Source of the DNA: Nelumbo lutea
Lineage: Eukaryota > Streptophyta > Magnoliopsida > Proteales > Nelumbonaceae
Direction: 5' to 3'
DNA length: 64,000 bases
NCBI GenBank assembly: GCA_022828595.1
Contig: JAKGHH010000002.1
Coordinates: 67,800,383 to 67,864,382, forward strand
The position numbers were made by a program, and so were the translations under genes. Below the pieces are notes generated by a model that searched no databases, was not told where the DNA came from, and was given only the letters and a program-made list of their open reading frames with translations. This document shows positions 1 to 11,613 of the stretch, piece after piece. How positions within the stretch are numbered: position 1 is the first letter of the stretch; every line of letters begins with the position of its first letter.

Positions 1-1311
1 TGAACTAATGAAAAATGATTCTAACAGCTAATAACAAATGGATATGAAAGTTAGGATTCACATAACCAATCCTACGTAGCTGGAACAAGGCTTAGTTGAA
101 TTGAGTTCAAGAAAAGTAGTAGCAGTAGTTAGAAACGAATTGAATAACATAATCTTGTGATAAATATATAGTTCTTTTATAAAATATTAGTAGTATATAC
201 TACACAATATTTTGATTATTAATTTAATTTATTCGTGGTGCCCGATATTTAAATTAAATTTGAGTCACATCTACATATAAAGGATAAGATTCAATTCAAA
301 AATGAATATTAACAAATCAATTTAGAAATAGGTATATCTCCCATTCGGCTTGATCCATTTGCACTCTTATAGTGATGTGGTAGTGATGTTCATTGTCGTT
401 GCCCACAGGTAATTTATTAATGGTTTTGTGTCTATCAATTTCAATGGCATTTTCATCTTGTCACATCCTCCTCTTGGACTTTTAGCACTTTATCTTTGGA
501 AATAAAAAGGGGATGGGAGCAATTATCATGACTTCCACCCTTTACTTGCTAAGATAATAGGGATAATCAAGAGGAATAGTAGTAAATAAGGAGTTTATAC
601 AATTCTTAGATTTCTTCTTCCTATGATTTTAAGTGGGACCTATTTTTACAAATATATGTCCTACTTTGTGTCAAGACATATCGTTTTCGTGTAAAAAAAT
701 CACATCTTAATTTTTAATGTTCGAGAAAAAAAAAATCATGCTTTTGTGAAGTTTGGATCTGGTGTAAATGTAACCTGCTCTTGGACTTTGTGAATTGAAT
801 TAGGGCTGTTAACGGACTCCAAACATTAAATACCTGATCCGACTTCTGATCCAGTTATTCAAACTTGGATGTTAAAACCTGGACCGATTATTAATAATTG
901 GATCAGATGCGCATTTCATCCCATTTGAATCATAAAAAATTGTGTCCGATTATATTACATACTAGCGGAGACCGTGCATCAATCCCAAAGATTGAATGAT
1001 TTTATTTAATATTAGTTAATTGATAAATTAATAATTAAAATTTGTTATTAATTAATTAAAAGTATTCCAAGTTATTGTTAATACTTATATTTTCATTTAA
1101 TGTTGATTTACAGAAAATAATAATTGTTAATTTAATATGAATAAATATTTTTTAATAAATTTAGTTTTATTAATCACCTGTAGTAATTTTAATAACTGTT
1201 ATTATTTTTAAATGAAATTTTGATTGACTTTAAATAAATAAAAGTAATTATAAAATCTAACATTTTTATTAATTTTTTTAAATAATTAACAATTATATAG
1301 GAATGACAACA
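1..1311. other. AT-rich intergenic spacer
   Basis: No coding region is supported. The segment is strongly AT-rich. Around 805-960 there is 'ggatcagat/gatccg'-style sequence like the terminal parts of non-autonomous hAT-type repeats seen elsewhere in the window, but no terminal pair or target duplication could be defined. Confidence 0.6.
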
Positions 1312-1610
1312 GTGTGGGTTTGGGGTAGGGCACCTCATCCTTGTCCCCTCCTCGAAGTCAATACAATCTACCCCATCCCCACCTCGCTTCTAGTGTTAGG
1401 CAGGTTTAGGTCAAAACACCCACTTCTTGTTAGGGATGGGGAATCATCGAATTTCCTTGCCTCTTCCTTAATGTTGGGCGAGTTCAGGGCAAGACACCAC
1501 TCTTCGTCAAGGATGGAGAACTCTTTAATTTCTCCTATCCCATCCCTAGTGTTGGGTGGGTTCAAGGCAAGGCACTCCCTCCCCGTCAACCCAATATTCA
1601 ATTTGATGAT
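1312..1610. repeat. Degenerate 78-bp tandem repeat, about 4 units
   Basis: A GC-richer block inside AT-rich DNA. The anchor 'tgttgggc/tgttaggc' recurs at 1394, 1472 and 1550, spaced exactly 78 bp, with a more diverged unit before it near 1316. Since 78 is a multiple of 3, one frame stays open on each strand with a 26-residue repeat. That is explained by the period and is not evidence of a protein. Units differ at many positions, so the array is old. Confidence 0.7.
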
Positions 1611-3215
1611 AAAAAATGATCAAAAGGATACATTGAGTATCAACCATGGTAAATTTCTAAAAGTACACTAAGTTATCTTTAATTTTCAAAAATATAATTT
1701 TACAAAAAATTTGAAAAAAATATTATATTTGTGTAATTTTGAAAATTATTCAAATTTTATTTTTAAATTGTTATAAAATAATTTATTTTAGTTTTAAATG
1801 GTTTACTTATAGAATTACACTAATTTATCTTATATTTTCTAATATAAACTAATCAATAATTTCCTTTTCCCAATATTATAATAATTTATCTTAATAATTT
1901 TTGTAATTATTGGTTCTAATTATAGTTTTCCCTTTTCAATACTCATTTATATTTAATAACTTTCAATAATTTATAATGAAAATTTCATAATTTTCAATGG
2001 TTTTCCAAAATATATGAAATGTAATAAAATTTCCAAAATATTCCAATAATTTTCAATAATTATTTAATACATTTTAAATAAAATTTCAAAAATTTTATAT
2101 CTTTTAATTTACAAAATGTTATTTTACAAAAATGTAGTTTTATGAAAATTTTTGAAAAATTCATTATTTATGGAGATTTATTTAAAACTATTAAATTGTT
2201 GTTAAATATTTATTTTATTTAGTTAGTTAATGAAAAATAAAACTAATTTATCTTTTATTTTCCAATATAAATTAGTTAATATTTTCATTTTCCAACATTA
2301 TAATATTTTATTTCCCCATCCGCATTCGGTTATTAACTATAATAATAGCAATAACTAAACTTTTATACTTTTTGATAATTGATAAATATAATTCTCAATT
2401 TTATAGAAATTATTTAAAGAGTTTTCAATTTCTTTAAAATGTTGTTAATTGACATGAATATAAAAATGTTTACCCAAAATACTTTAAAAGGTCACGGTGA
2501 GTAAATTAATAACAATATTTATTAATATTTGGTAATTTACTAACCGTACTTATTAACTTTTGGTAATAATATTATTTAATATGAGTATTTTAAATGAGAG
2601 AGAGTGGATATAGATTTGGGGGATTTTAGGAATGGATTGGGAAGTGGAGTAACATGATACATTCATAATGTCTTAGAGGAGATATCTTAGGAGAGAGATT
2701 GTCGGAATATTTTTAGGTTGTTGGGTTGGGAATGGTGACATGGCTTAATGGGTGTGGTAGGAAAGGGAGAGGAGAGAGAGTCAAGGAGAATGCATAGTGG
2801 GGGTAATGGAGCAGAGAGAGGACATGAAAGACTAATAACCAATCAACTAATATCTAAAAAATTAATGTTAATCAATTAGGTGGTATTTATCAAAATTTAA
2901 GGGAGGATTTTGATTGGTAAAGTTCTTCCTATATCATGTATTTTTGGCATCATTGGTTTTTTCTTTTATAAAAATTTAAAAGTAATTATTTTTTATTTTT
3001 TCCTTATTTTAATGATAATAGAGTGGTGTTGGATTAAATCCAGAACCGATCAGCCAGATTTGAATTTTGGGATATCATTGGATCCGAATCTAGCTAATAT
3101 GATATGATATTGTAACCTTGTTACACAATTGCATGGTAACAAGTTGTCCTTACTCATGTGACGGCTCCCATTGAGAATTAGGAGTTGGAGGAGGTAGTCT
3201 CCAGTTTGTTCACAT
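1611..3215. other. AT-rich spacer without a recognisable gene
   Basis: Very AT-rich with poly-A/T runs. A short open frame near 2910-3107 is hydrophobic and low in complexity and matches no family I know. At 2580-2830 there is a purine-rich tract with repeated 'gagag'. Nothing else is supported. Confidence 0.6.
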
Positions 3216-3470
3216 TATTAGGGAGCTTGTATATGATCGAACTCTTCTTTTCTATGATTTTGAATATGATCTCTCTCTCTCTCTTCTCTCTCCTCTCCTA
3301 ATCCTAACTCTAATATCCTTATCTCATTATCTTCTTGTTGTACTCTATCTAGAACTCTCAAAGAGTCCTGTTGTAATGATGTTTGCTAACTCTATATATA
3401 CACAAGGGTCGGCATGCCATGGTCACCCATTCATCTTGAGTTTATTCTATAGTGCATTATTTCTTTAACT
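3216..3470 (+). repeat. 5' LTR of copia element (255 bp)
   Basis: About 90% alike to 7549-7793 over its whole length. It contains a CT-rich tract near 3270-3290 and a TATA-like 'ctatatatac' near 3393. The end is set by the primer binding site that follows directly. Confidence 0.9.
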
Positions 3471-3482
3471 TGGTATAAAAGC
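3471..3482 (+). promoter_or_regulatory. Primer binding site (tRNA-iMet type)
   Basis: tggtataaaagc lies directly after the LTR and matches the usual copia site tggtatcagagc at 10 of 12 positions, so it has decayed by two changes. Confidence 0.8.
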
Positions 3483-3752
3483 TAAGACACCATGGCTTCC
3501 AATGGTGACACAGCTTCGGTCTAGAACTCGACACAAATCTCACAGTCCAATACCCCTCCATTTGGTGGTATGATTTCTTCAATTTCGACTACATCACACT
3601 ATCTCCTGATCAAATTAATGGGAGAAAACTAACTGTTATGGAAAACACAACTACTTATGGTCTTCTATACTCATAGGGTCATGGGGATTGTCGACTAAAC
3701 AATCAACTCTCCTCCAAGAGAAATCGCTGATCCGAATGATCCTAACAATAAC

Positions 3753-4400
3753 ATGCCGAATCTTGCCTTTGCCAAGTGGTTTCAGCAAGATCAACTTGTT
3801 CTCAGTTGGATTATTTCCACGCTTATCGAAGGAATTTTCTCTCAAGTGGTAGGCCTTCGGTCTTCTCATGAGGTATGGACTGCACTTGTGAAATATTTTT
3901 CTACACACTCCCATTCTTGTATGTTTAAGATGCGTAGAGAATTGCAAAGTCTTAAGAAGGGTACTCTCTCTATAATTGAATATATTAATTGAGCCAAATG
4001 TCTTTATGATACTTTATGTGCTAGTTGAACTAGGTCTAGAATATTAATTGGTCGTTTCCACTATGACCAATCGGTTTGATATGGATCAACTAGGCATCGA
4101 TGATGTCTTAAGTATCTTACTTAGCCATGAAGCATGTTTGGAACAACATCATACCCAACCTCTGGATACCACACTAGTAGCTAACCACACTTCCTTCAAA
4201 GACAAGAGTTCGTCGCCCTAAAAACAGAACCAAACTTTTTCAAATAACTGAGGTAGAGGCGGCGGTCATGGCGGCGGTCATTTCAATGATAATGGAGGTA
4301 GAGGTCGTGGTCGTTCCACTATTATTTGTTAAGTGCAGCACTCCTGGACATGGAGCACTGAAATGCCGATGGTGGTATGATCTTAACTTTAACAATTTGC
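3753..4400 (+). pseudogene. copia gag remnant (UBN2-type gag and zinc knuckle)
   Basis: The frame at 3753-3992 reads like plant copia gag: a DQLVLSWI segment, then LRSSHEVWTALVKYF and a Lys/Leu-rich stretch ending SLKKGTLSIIEYI. A stop follows at 3990. Further on, near 4325-4355, CSTPGHGALKC is a decayed CCHC zinc knuckle with the first Cys pair altered. A Gly-rich stretch precedes the knuckle. The gag is split by several frame changes, so no particle protein can be made. Confidence 0.8.
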
Positions 4401-4629
4401 AAACTGAAGAATCTGCACCTACTGGTTATCATGGAGGCTTCTCTTCAAACTTTGATCCCACATGGTACCCCGACTTTGCTGCCACACACAATATGATGGT
4501 AGATGCTGAAAATCTACAAAATCAACCCGAATATGGTGGTCCGGGTCAGGTGAAGGTTGACAATGGAATAGGTTTGTCGATTGCCCACATTGGTTCTTCT
4601 ACTCTCTCTCTCTCTCTCATAATTCTCAT

Positions 4630-5410
4630 TTGTTTCACTTGAATGATTTGATGCATGTTCCCATTATTTCAAAAAAATTGTTATCTCTTAGCAAGTTTAC
4701 TCATGATAATGATATATTTTATGAATTCCATTGCAACTATATTGTTTTGAAGGATTATACAGGGAGAACAATACTGCGAGGACCAAGTAGAGACAGGCTT
4801 TACTACTTCTCGGGTAGTCTCAGCATCAAGAACACTTCTCCAATTGATTTTTTTGGTGAATGTACTGCAGTAAATGGTTGGCATCAACGGTTGGGTCATC
4901 CTATTCTTCACGTGGTGAGGGAATTGATATCCAAATTTGGACTACCATTCTCTGCCAGCAATGTTTCTTCTGTTTGTGAGGCATGCCAGTTAGGTAAAAG
5001 TCATAGGTTGCATCTTTCCTCTTCCAATAATGAGTCTAGCAGTCCCTTAGAGTTAATCTATTCAGATGTTTGGGGTCCTGCCTTGATTCAATCAAATAAT
5101 GGTTACATATATAATGTAATTTTCATTAATGATTATAGTAAACTTACATGGTTGCTGTTGATGCTTGCAATCTGACCGGGGAGGAGAGTATCGATGCATT
5201 TTGACCTTTCTAGCTGATCATGGCATCACTCACCAGCTTGCTTGCCCTCACACTCATGAACAGAACGATGCTGCTGAATGGAAGCACTACCACATCATCG
5301 AGTCTACCCTCTCTCTACTAGCTTCCTCAAATCTCCCGTATTCCTTCTGGGATGATGCTGCCTCCACTGTTGTCTACTTAATTAATCAACTTCCTACATC
5401 ATTGTTATGA
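4630..5410 (+). pseudogene. copia integrase remnant with internal deletion
   Basis: The first part (4630-5175) has the pre-integrase zinc motif: WHQRLGHP then CEACQLGKSH. The start of the catalytic core follows, with LIYSDVWGP containing the first catalytic Asp. At about 5163 the core jumps from TWLLL directly to LQSDRGGEY, the second catalytic region, in another frame, so roughly 40 codons are missing. The second part (5165-5410) continues to EQNDAAEWKH, in which the catalytic Glu region is damaged, and to FWDDAASTVVYLINQLPT. The deletion alone removes function. Confidence 0.88.
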
Positions 5411-6060
5411 GGTACTTTTCCCTTTGCCACTCTCTTTGGCAAGGCACTGAGTATAATCTTCTTTGCACCTTTGGTTGTTCCTACTATCCTCTTCTCCGGT
5501 TGTACAATTGCAACAAATTCTCTTATAGATCTCTTTGGCGCATATTCACCGGCTACAATGACTTCAACAAAGGATACAAATGCTTGCATCATTCTTCTGG
5601 TTGATTGTATATTTCTCATCATGTTGTGTTCGATGAGAACTCCTTCTCTAGCATATCTTCTTCCCCTCCGATTGCTCCCACTGATTGTACCGGTGTGACT
5701 ATTCATCTGTCGCCGACCTCATCTCTGCTAGTATCTCGACTAGTTGATCCACTGTCTTTGTCACCATCACCAGCTCCTTCTTCTTCTCCTTTGTCGGCTA
5801 CTTCGACCTCATTGACTTCTCCTCCTCCACCTCATGGCACTTGTTCAATACAAGACTTACTTGATGCCACGCCACCTATTCTAGCACCAGTTCCCCATCA
5901 ACACAATGTGATTACTCAATCTTAGACCAGCTCACTTCCATAACGGTCCAATAATGTGTTTCAATACCCTATTTTGAGAGCAATCTTAGTCACACTTCCA
6001 AATACTGCTACTAAACCTTCCTACTTCTCTAAGGAATATAAGGATCCCTCTTGGCATGGA
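5411..6060 (+). pseudogene. copia integrase C-terminal and linker region, degenerate
   Basis: Sequence between integrase and reverse transcriptase. One frame at 5605-5925 is rich in Ser, Pro and Thr, as the spacer between these domains usually is in copia polyproteins. No catalytic motif is expected. It is interrupted by stops and frame changes. Confidence 0.6.
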
Positions 6061-7010
6061 GTTGTTTAATGAATTCAATGCCCTTGTAGATAACAACAAT
6101 TGGACGCTCGTCCCATACCAATCAAACATGAATGTCATCGGCATCAAATGGGTTTACAAAGTAAAATGGCAGGTTGATGGTTCTGTTGATTGCTACAAAG
6201 CTTGTCTCATTGCATAAGGGTTCAACCAAGTTCCGGATGCTGATTTCACTAACACTTTTAGTTTAGTGATTAAATCGGTCACCATTCACACCATTCTTGC
6301 TCTTGCCATTGCTCTTGGTTGGCCCCTTTGGCATTTGGACTTTGATAATGCCTTCCTAAACAACTATGTACCAGAGGAGATCTATGTTTGTCAACCTAAG
6401 GGTTTCGTGGGTCCGACTTCTCCCTCTTATGTTTTCAAACTCAACAAAGCTCTTTATGGTCTTCAGAAGGCCCCACGTGTGTGGTACTCTCGCCTTAACA
6501 CTCGTCTTCCACAGCTTGGTTTCCGTATGTTAGCAGCCAACCCCTCCTTGTTTATTTACCACAAGGGTTTAGTCATTCTATACATGTTGGTCTATGTCGA
6601 TGGCATCCTTCTCACTGGCTCCTCGTCTTCTGCTCTTGAGGATTTTGTTGCCACACTTGGCCGTACCTTCTCTTTAAATGATCTTGGTCTAGCTCAGTAC
6701 TTTCTTGGCATGGAGATTGAACCACAACCCCATGGCATCATTCTTACTCAACGATGGTACATTTTGGATCTCTTGCACCGCACCAACTTGGCTGAAGCTA
6801 AACCTCTCACTTCTCCTATGGCTGTTACTACTAAGCTTTCCAAGTTTAGTGGTGATCTTCTTTCAGATCCTTCTGAGTATTGGAGCATTGTTGGTGCTCT
6901 TTAGTATGTTACCATTACGATGCCTGATATTTTCTTCTCTATGAACAAAGTGTATCAGTTTCTTCATTCTCCAACAATAGAACACTGGACTGCTGTTAAG
7001 CGGAAACTTT
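6061..7010 (+). pseudogene. copia reverse transcriptase remnant
   Basis: Most of the domain is open at 6266-6904. Motifs in order are FDNAFLNNYVPEEIYV (first catalytic Asp region), LNKALYGLQKAPRVWYSRL, and LVYVDGILLTGSS. The last should be YVDD, so one catalytic Asp has become Gly (near 6597-6604). FSLNDLGLAQYFLGMEI follows, and the connection domain runs on past a stop at 6902. Before 6266 the conserved WTLVP-type start and KWVYKVKW segment can be read across a stop near 6217. Confidence 0.9.
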
Positions 7011-7039
7011 GGTAACTTAAACATATTGTTTATCATGGT

Positions 7040-7530
7040 TTGCATTTTTACTCCAGACCGGCTCTGCTTACTCTTCGAGCTTTCTTCAGTGCTGATTGGG
7101 CTAGCTACCCTAATGACCGATGCTCTACTGGAGGTTATCTCATTTATTTGGGTTGGAATATAAGGAGTTCTAAGAAGCAAGCCACCATTGCCCAATCTAG
7201 TAGAATCTGGATTTTGAGCTTGTGCAAATGCTGCTACCAAGCTTCTTTGGGTATGTTCCTTGTTACATGATCTAAAATAACCTCTTGCACATATTCCTGT
7301 GATTTGGTGTGACAACATTGGCGCCACGTATCTTGCTACGAACCTAGTATTCCATGCTCGTACTAAACATATTGAAGTTGATTTTCACTTTTTGTAAGAT
7401 CTTGTTCTCAAGTGATCTCTTTCTATTCAGTTTATTTCCTTGGTTGATCAAGTGGTGGATTTGCTCACTAAAGCACTTAGTGGAGCTCAATTTACTTCTT
7501 TTTGGTCCAAGCTTCATGTCCTTCCTAGAC
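7040..7530 (+). pseudogene. copia RNase H remnant
   Basis: ADWASYPNDRCSTGGYLIYLG and SSKKQATIAQSS are the classic opening of the copia RNase H domain. The remainder, with the DN and HIEVD-type motifs, is split over other frames: 'tgtgacaac' near 7308 and 'catattgaagttgattttcac' near 7366. The polypurine tract follows at 7534-7548. Confidence 0.85.
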
Positions 7531-7533
7531 ATT

Positions 7534-7548
7534 TCACTTGAGGGGGCG
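7534..7548 (+). promoter_or_regulatory. Polypurine tract of copia element
   Basis: acttgagggggcg sits directly upstream of the 3' LTR, the expected place and composition for plus-strand priming. Confidence 0.75.
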
Positions 7549-7793
7549 TATTAGGGAGTTCGCATCTGATTGAACTCTTTTTTTCTATGAGTTTGAATCT
7601 GATTTGTTTCTCTCCTCTCCTAATCCTAACTTTAATATTCTTATCTCATTATCTTCTTGTTGTACTCTATCTAGAACTCTCAAAGAGTCCTATTGTAATC
7701 ATGTTTGCTAACTCTATAAATACATAAGTTGTTGGCCTTCCATGGTCACCCATTCATCTTGAGTTTATTATATAGTGCATTATTTCTTTAACT
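7549..7793 (+). repeat. 3' LTR of copia element (245 bp)
   Basis: Pairs with 3216-3470. Substitutions are spread along the length and the inner CT-rich tract is shorter. Target-site copy tacat follows at 7794-7798. Confidence 0.9.
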
Positions 7794-8164
7794 TACATGA
7801 TTTATCAATGCTCCTACTTGCATGGTCACCCAACCCATCAATTAATGGTTGGGTTGGGCGGGTTTGTGGATTGGGTTGAAAAACTACCACTCCTACTTGC
7901 AGCTATCAGCTATGAATGAGCATGTGTAGGCTGCATGGAGGTTGTGAAGTATTCTCCAACAAGAGTTTAATAAGAGTTTGAGCATCACTTTCTATAATAG
8001 CAGCTGAAATTCCCAGAGACTGGGTAAATTGAAGTGACTGAAGAAGAGTCATTGTTTCAGTAACTAAAGCTGAGTTGAGTGGAAGAGGGATTGCACAAGC
8101 ATAGGTAAGACCACCTTGGTCATCATGGATGATACAACTAGCTCTAGTTCTAGTAAGGAAGGTA

Positions 8165-8791
8165 TGATGCAGTATGGGATTTAGACCAACTGAATAAACA
8201 TTTACAAAGTTGCTTTCAAAGACCCATCTTAGTACATATAGGGAGAGGATGGTGCACCACAGAATGAAGCTAATACGTTCTATGCAAGTTGGGACTATTC
8301 CAAGACACATAAGAAGCAGAGATGACACCACCAACCCAACTTAGTAAATATTTACCGATAAAGCATCATCACAAAATTTCTATCATAGTTCGTTTTTACC
8401 AAGTTGGCGCTATCACGAAGTTTCTATCTTAGTTCATTTTTACGAAGTTAGTATTATAGCGAGATTTCAAATTTATATTCAATTAGGGCTTTCCTTTTGA
8501 AGGGTTTTAGTAAGATTCTATTTTGGAGTGTTTTCTTAGATTAGGATTACTCAATTAAGACTTTCTTTTTGAGGAGTTTTAGTAGGATTCTATTATGGAG
8601 TGTTTTCTGATTAGGAATAGGAGCCATAAGGATGTATGCCTATATAAAGAGTAGCTAGAGGAAGGCTAAGATAGTTTTTGATATTGAAATTTCTCTTAAT
8701 TATTCAGTGAAGAATTCTTCTTCCTGGTAGTTCGACTTCTTCTCTTTTCTTTGAAGCTTTTCTCAATGTGTTTCATTTTCGTACTGCACCA
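8165..8791 (+). repeat. 5' LTR of deletion-derivative element (627 bp)
   Basis: Pairs with 9776-10431. Shared landmarks include 'gaccaactgaataaaca' near the start and 'tatataaagagtagctag' near 8641, which is a likely TATA box for the LTR promoter. Confidence 0.9.
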
Positions 8792-8793
8792 AT

Positions 8794-8805
8794 TGGTATC
8801 AGAGC
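8794..8805 (+). promoter_or_regulatory. Primer binding site (tRNA-iMet)
   Basis: tggtatcagagc, an exact match to the common plant LTR-element primer site, two bases after the LTR end. Confidence 0.92.
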
Positions 8806-8821
8806 TCATGTTTGTTCCTTC

Positions 8822-9764
8822 TTCGGATTATGGCTCCTAAGAAGAAACAAATAATTCACATCATGGAGCAAAAACCCAACAACAAAATAAGGAGAGATAG
8901 CGGAGCTAAGAAGACAAGTCGAGGCACTTGCTCAAGAGTTGAAATCGCTAAGATGGGACAACGACTCCAATACAAGTGTTTCCTCTTGTCCATTTTCATC
9001 ATCAAGGTAAGCATCCAAGTTGTTTGTAGTTGTGGGCGGTGACAAAAAACAATGGGAAATGGGTGTCAATATTGAGATCCCAAAGTTTCATGGAGGTTTC
9101 TCCACTTGGCATGAAACCAAACTGGTTGTAGTTGCAATAGGTAAACAGAAGCGATGGGAAGCAGATCTCAAGTTTGAATTCCCGAAGTTTGATGGAGGCA
9201 TATCCTCAAATGAATTCATGATCTGGAGTTCCACGGAGGAGTTATCAGTTTCAGAGTCAGAGGGTAAAATCAAATCTTATGACTTTGTTGATTGCTTTAA
9301 TATTGTTGAGAATTTTTAGGAAAAGCTTGTGGCCATTCTCCTTAACAACATCTATTGAAGAACAACATGTTGATTGGAACAAACCTCCAATCTATGATGA
9401 AGAACCTGTTGCTCAAGAAAAATATGTTATCCTTCATCATGATTTTCAAGAAGATGGAAACAATATTTATCATTCTAGAGGCTTTGATAGCATTGTCTTC
9501 ATACAAGTCTATGAGGATCCACATTGGCAATCATTTTTGCAAAGTTTAGAATTGTCAATAAAGGGAGAACTAAATTATTTGAAGGTCAACAACTATGTTT
9601 CAAAAGTTAAGAGATGTAATGAGGACATTCCAATTTGTATTGTAGGGTTACACCACCAGTTGTCTCTTAGAAAGTTGGAAACAGATAAGCACAAACAATG
9701 CACAATACACAATGTTGGAGGACTCTCACATGGTAGTATGAATTCGAGGACGTATTCTCTCTAA
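8822..9764 (+). pseudogene. Internal region with weak gag-like remnant
   Basis: An ATG at 8828 opens a Lys-rich frame beginning MAPKKK. Further on two copies of a similar phrase occur: VNIEIPKFHGG near 9070 and LKFEFPKFDGG near 9165. The latter recalls the IPxFDG start of Ty3/gypsy gag proteins. The last part (9279-9764) contains WNKPPIYDEEP, like the tail of some gypsy polyproteins. No catalytic domain is present. The gypsy origin is inference from these short phrases. Confidence 0.5.
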
Positions 9765-9775
9765 CCCGAGGATGA

Positions 9776-10431
9776 TGATGCAGTACAGGATTCAGACCAA
9801 CTGAATAAACATTTACAAAGTTGGTTTTCAGAAACCCATTTTAGTACATATAGGAAGAGGATGATGTAGTACATGAGAATGTCAATAAGTTCTATGTAAG
9901 TTGGGACTACTCAAAGACACATAAGAAGCTCTAATGACGTCACTAATCCAATCGATTAATCAATTACCAAGTTAGCTCCAACACAAAACTTCTATTCAAG
10001 TTCGAATTTACGAAGTTAGCGTTAGCACAACATTTCTATCTTAGTTCAAATTTACCAAGAAAATGCCAACATGGAATTTCTATGTTAGTTCGAATTTACC
10101 AAGCTAGTTTCAACATATGACTTCTATTCTCGTTCATAATTATCAAATTAGTATTAGATCGTTATTTTCGAATTTTTGTTCAATTAGGACTTTCTTTTTG
10201 AGGAGTTTTAATAGGATTCTATTATGGAGTGTTTTTATAGATTATGAAACTTTCTTGTAAGAGCCATAAGGGTGTATGCCTATATAAAGAGTAGCTAGGG
10301 AAAGGCTAAGGCATATTTTGATATTGAATTTTCCCTTAATTATTCAGTGAAGAATTCTTTTTCCTATTAGTTCGACTTCTACTCTTTTCTTTGAAACTTT
10401 TCTCAACATGTTTTGTTTCCATACTGTGCCA
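9776..10431 (+). repeat. 3' LTR of deletion-derivative element (656 bp)
   Basis: Pairs with 8165-8791 and ends TGTGCCA. It carries about 30 extra bases relative to the 5' copy, including a repeated 'aagttag/aagttcgaattta' phrase near 9960-10110. Confidence 0.9.
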
Positions 10432-10669
10432 ATGTAGCACCATCAAAATTTATCTTTAAAAATCTATGAGGAAGTTTGGTCCAATGCTGCATAGATGGGG
10501 GGACAATAGGTTGAGAAGTGGATATTGGTGGGGCATTAGATAGAGATCTTGCTGATAGACATTGGTCTGCAAAATGGTATGCTCGTTGTAAAATGTAAGG
10601 AGACCAGTTTTGATTGGTAAAAATCAGAGCATTCCTTATATGGTATCTTTGGCTAGTAGGGTTCAGCAA

Positions 10670-11047
10670 TTGAACTTCTAATTCTAAGAGATATATGGAT
10701 GCTTATCACTTCGTCCATTAATGGTTTGTAGGATTAAAGGTTGTCCTGTCTTTCTTCATTTTTGTTTTCACAACAATTTTTCAGCTTCCTGTTTCAAGAA
10801 TGCTTTCTAAAAAAGATTAAATTCAAAGTTGGTAGATATTGAGCAAGAATGTTCATTTAAAAGGTTGATCGTGTTTAAGCCAATATAAAAGAGGGTGATT
10901 CGAAGGCTCATGAGTTGTGGCCTGCTTTGGTACTTTTCTCGTTGATCTATGGATAAATGGCTTTTCTTCTATTCGATGAGATTCTGTCCATTTCTTTCAT
11001 AGCTCACCATCCATATGGGCTTGTGTGACCTTGGATGAATTAGGAAA
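10670..11047. other. Spacer, no gene seen
   Basis: AT-rich. It may contain more of the decayed LINE 5' to the RNase H fragment on the minus strand, but no motif is legible. Confidence 0.5.
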
Positions 11048-11317
11048 CAGGGTTTTTAAAATCGACTTAGAGACCGAACCAGTCAAGGTTTCGGTTCCTG
11101 TGTCGAATGGTTGGTCCGTTATGACAAAAAAAAAATGGTCAAAACAGTTGAACGGTTCGACCGTCTGGATCAACAGTTTGCTGACCAAATCAACAGTTTT
11201 GTTTTTCTTTTTACAAAAATCCAATTTTTGGGGATAAACGGAACCGGTCACCTGAATGTTTCCTGGTTTTTCTGGTCGGACCATTCGGTCCGGTCCGGTC
11301 CGATTTTGAAAACCATG
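11048..11317. mobile_element. hAT-type MITE, 'CAGGG' family, 270 bp
   Basis: Starts CAGGGTTTTTAAAATCG and ends CGATTTTGAAAACCATG, an inverted pair matching the family at 18168-18451. The interior is rich in 'ccggtcc' and 'ggttcga'. The candidate 8-bp flanks ttaggaaa / ctagaaac agree at only 5 of 8 positions. The hAT assignment rests on better copies elsewhere in the window. Confidence 0.75.
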
Positions 11318-11613
11318 CTAGAAACGAAGAAAAGTAAAAAAAAAAAAAAAAACAAAAGAAGAGGTATCCGGCAACGATAGCTATGGGGATATATGAGATT
11401 ACCCACTAAATTTTCAAAAACAAAACCAAACATCTTGTGGAATACCCCCTAATTTTTCTTTAAGGCCCGAATACCACCCTAAATTGTACTTCATTAAATT
11501 AGCTAGTGGATATGATGGAGAAGAGAAGGGTAGTTGTAATGCATGCGCTCTCTCTCTCTCTCAACCTGGCTTTGGACTCAGTCTAGGTTAAAAGTGATGC
11601 CAATAAGAATTTA

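Larger units (their letters stand above)
3216..7793 (+). mobile_element. Ty1/copia LTR retrotransposon, full-length but broken
   Basis: A copia element with both LTRs, primer binding site, polypurine tract and the domain order gag, (protease), integrase, reverse transcriptase, RNase H. The flanks are a 5-bp target duplication with one difference: cacat at 3211-3215 and tacat at 7794-7798. The LTR start reads TATTAGGG where copia elements usually have TGTTAGGG, so the terminal TG has mutated. Coding is broken by many stops and frameshifts, a deletion in the integrase core, and loss of one catalytic Asp in the reverse transcriptase, so it cannot act autonomously. An Ale/Retrofit-like lineage is a guess from the short LTR and integrase wording. 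Confidence 0.93.
8165..10431 (+). mobile_element. Deletion-derivative LTR retrotransposon (LARD/TRIM-like)
   Basis: LTRs 8165-8791 and 9776-10431 begin TGATGCAGTA and end CCA, with the TG...CA ends expected of LTRs. A near-perfect tRNA-iMet primer site follows the 5' LTR. The target duplication is aggta (8160-8164) and atgta (10432-10436), one difference. The internal part is only 984 bp and has no protease, reverse transcriptase or integrase, so movement would have needed proteins from another element. It sits inside a LINE RNase H fragment, which lets the insertion point be checked against the host reading frame. Confidence 0.92.
7906..10669 (-). pseudogene. LINE-derived RNase H (RVT_3-type) fragment split by an LTR element
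   Basis: Two minus-strand pieces, 10669-10437 and 8164-7906, form one frame when the LTR element between them (8165-10431) and one target copy are left out. The first piece has the linker typical of plant L1-type ORF2 C-termini (NALIF, then QRAYHFADQCL) and WTKLPHRFLKINFDGA, the start of the RNase H fold with its first Asp. The second has ASCIIHDDQGG, then ALVTETMTLLQSLQ with the Glu and IIESDAQTLIKLL with the second Asp. Both ends look truncated, so this is a stray LINE tail. Confidence 0.8.

Noticed and set aside
1303..1671. Open frames on both strands over the 78-bp repeat
   Set aside because: They result from a repeat period divisible by three; no family resemblance or gene structure.
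11111..11433. Short open frames near 11111-11433
   Set aside because: They lie within or across a hAT MITE and a poly-A tract.
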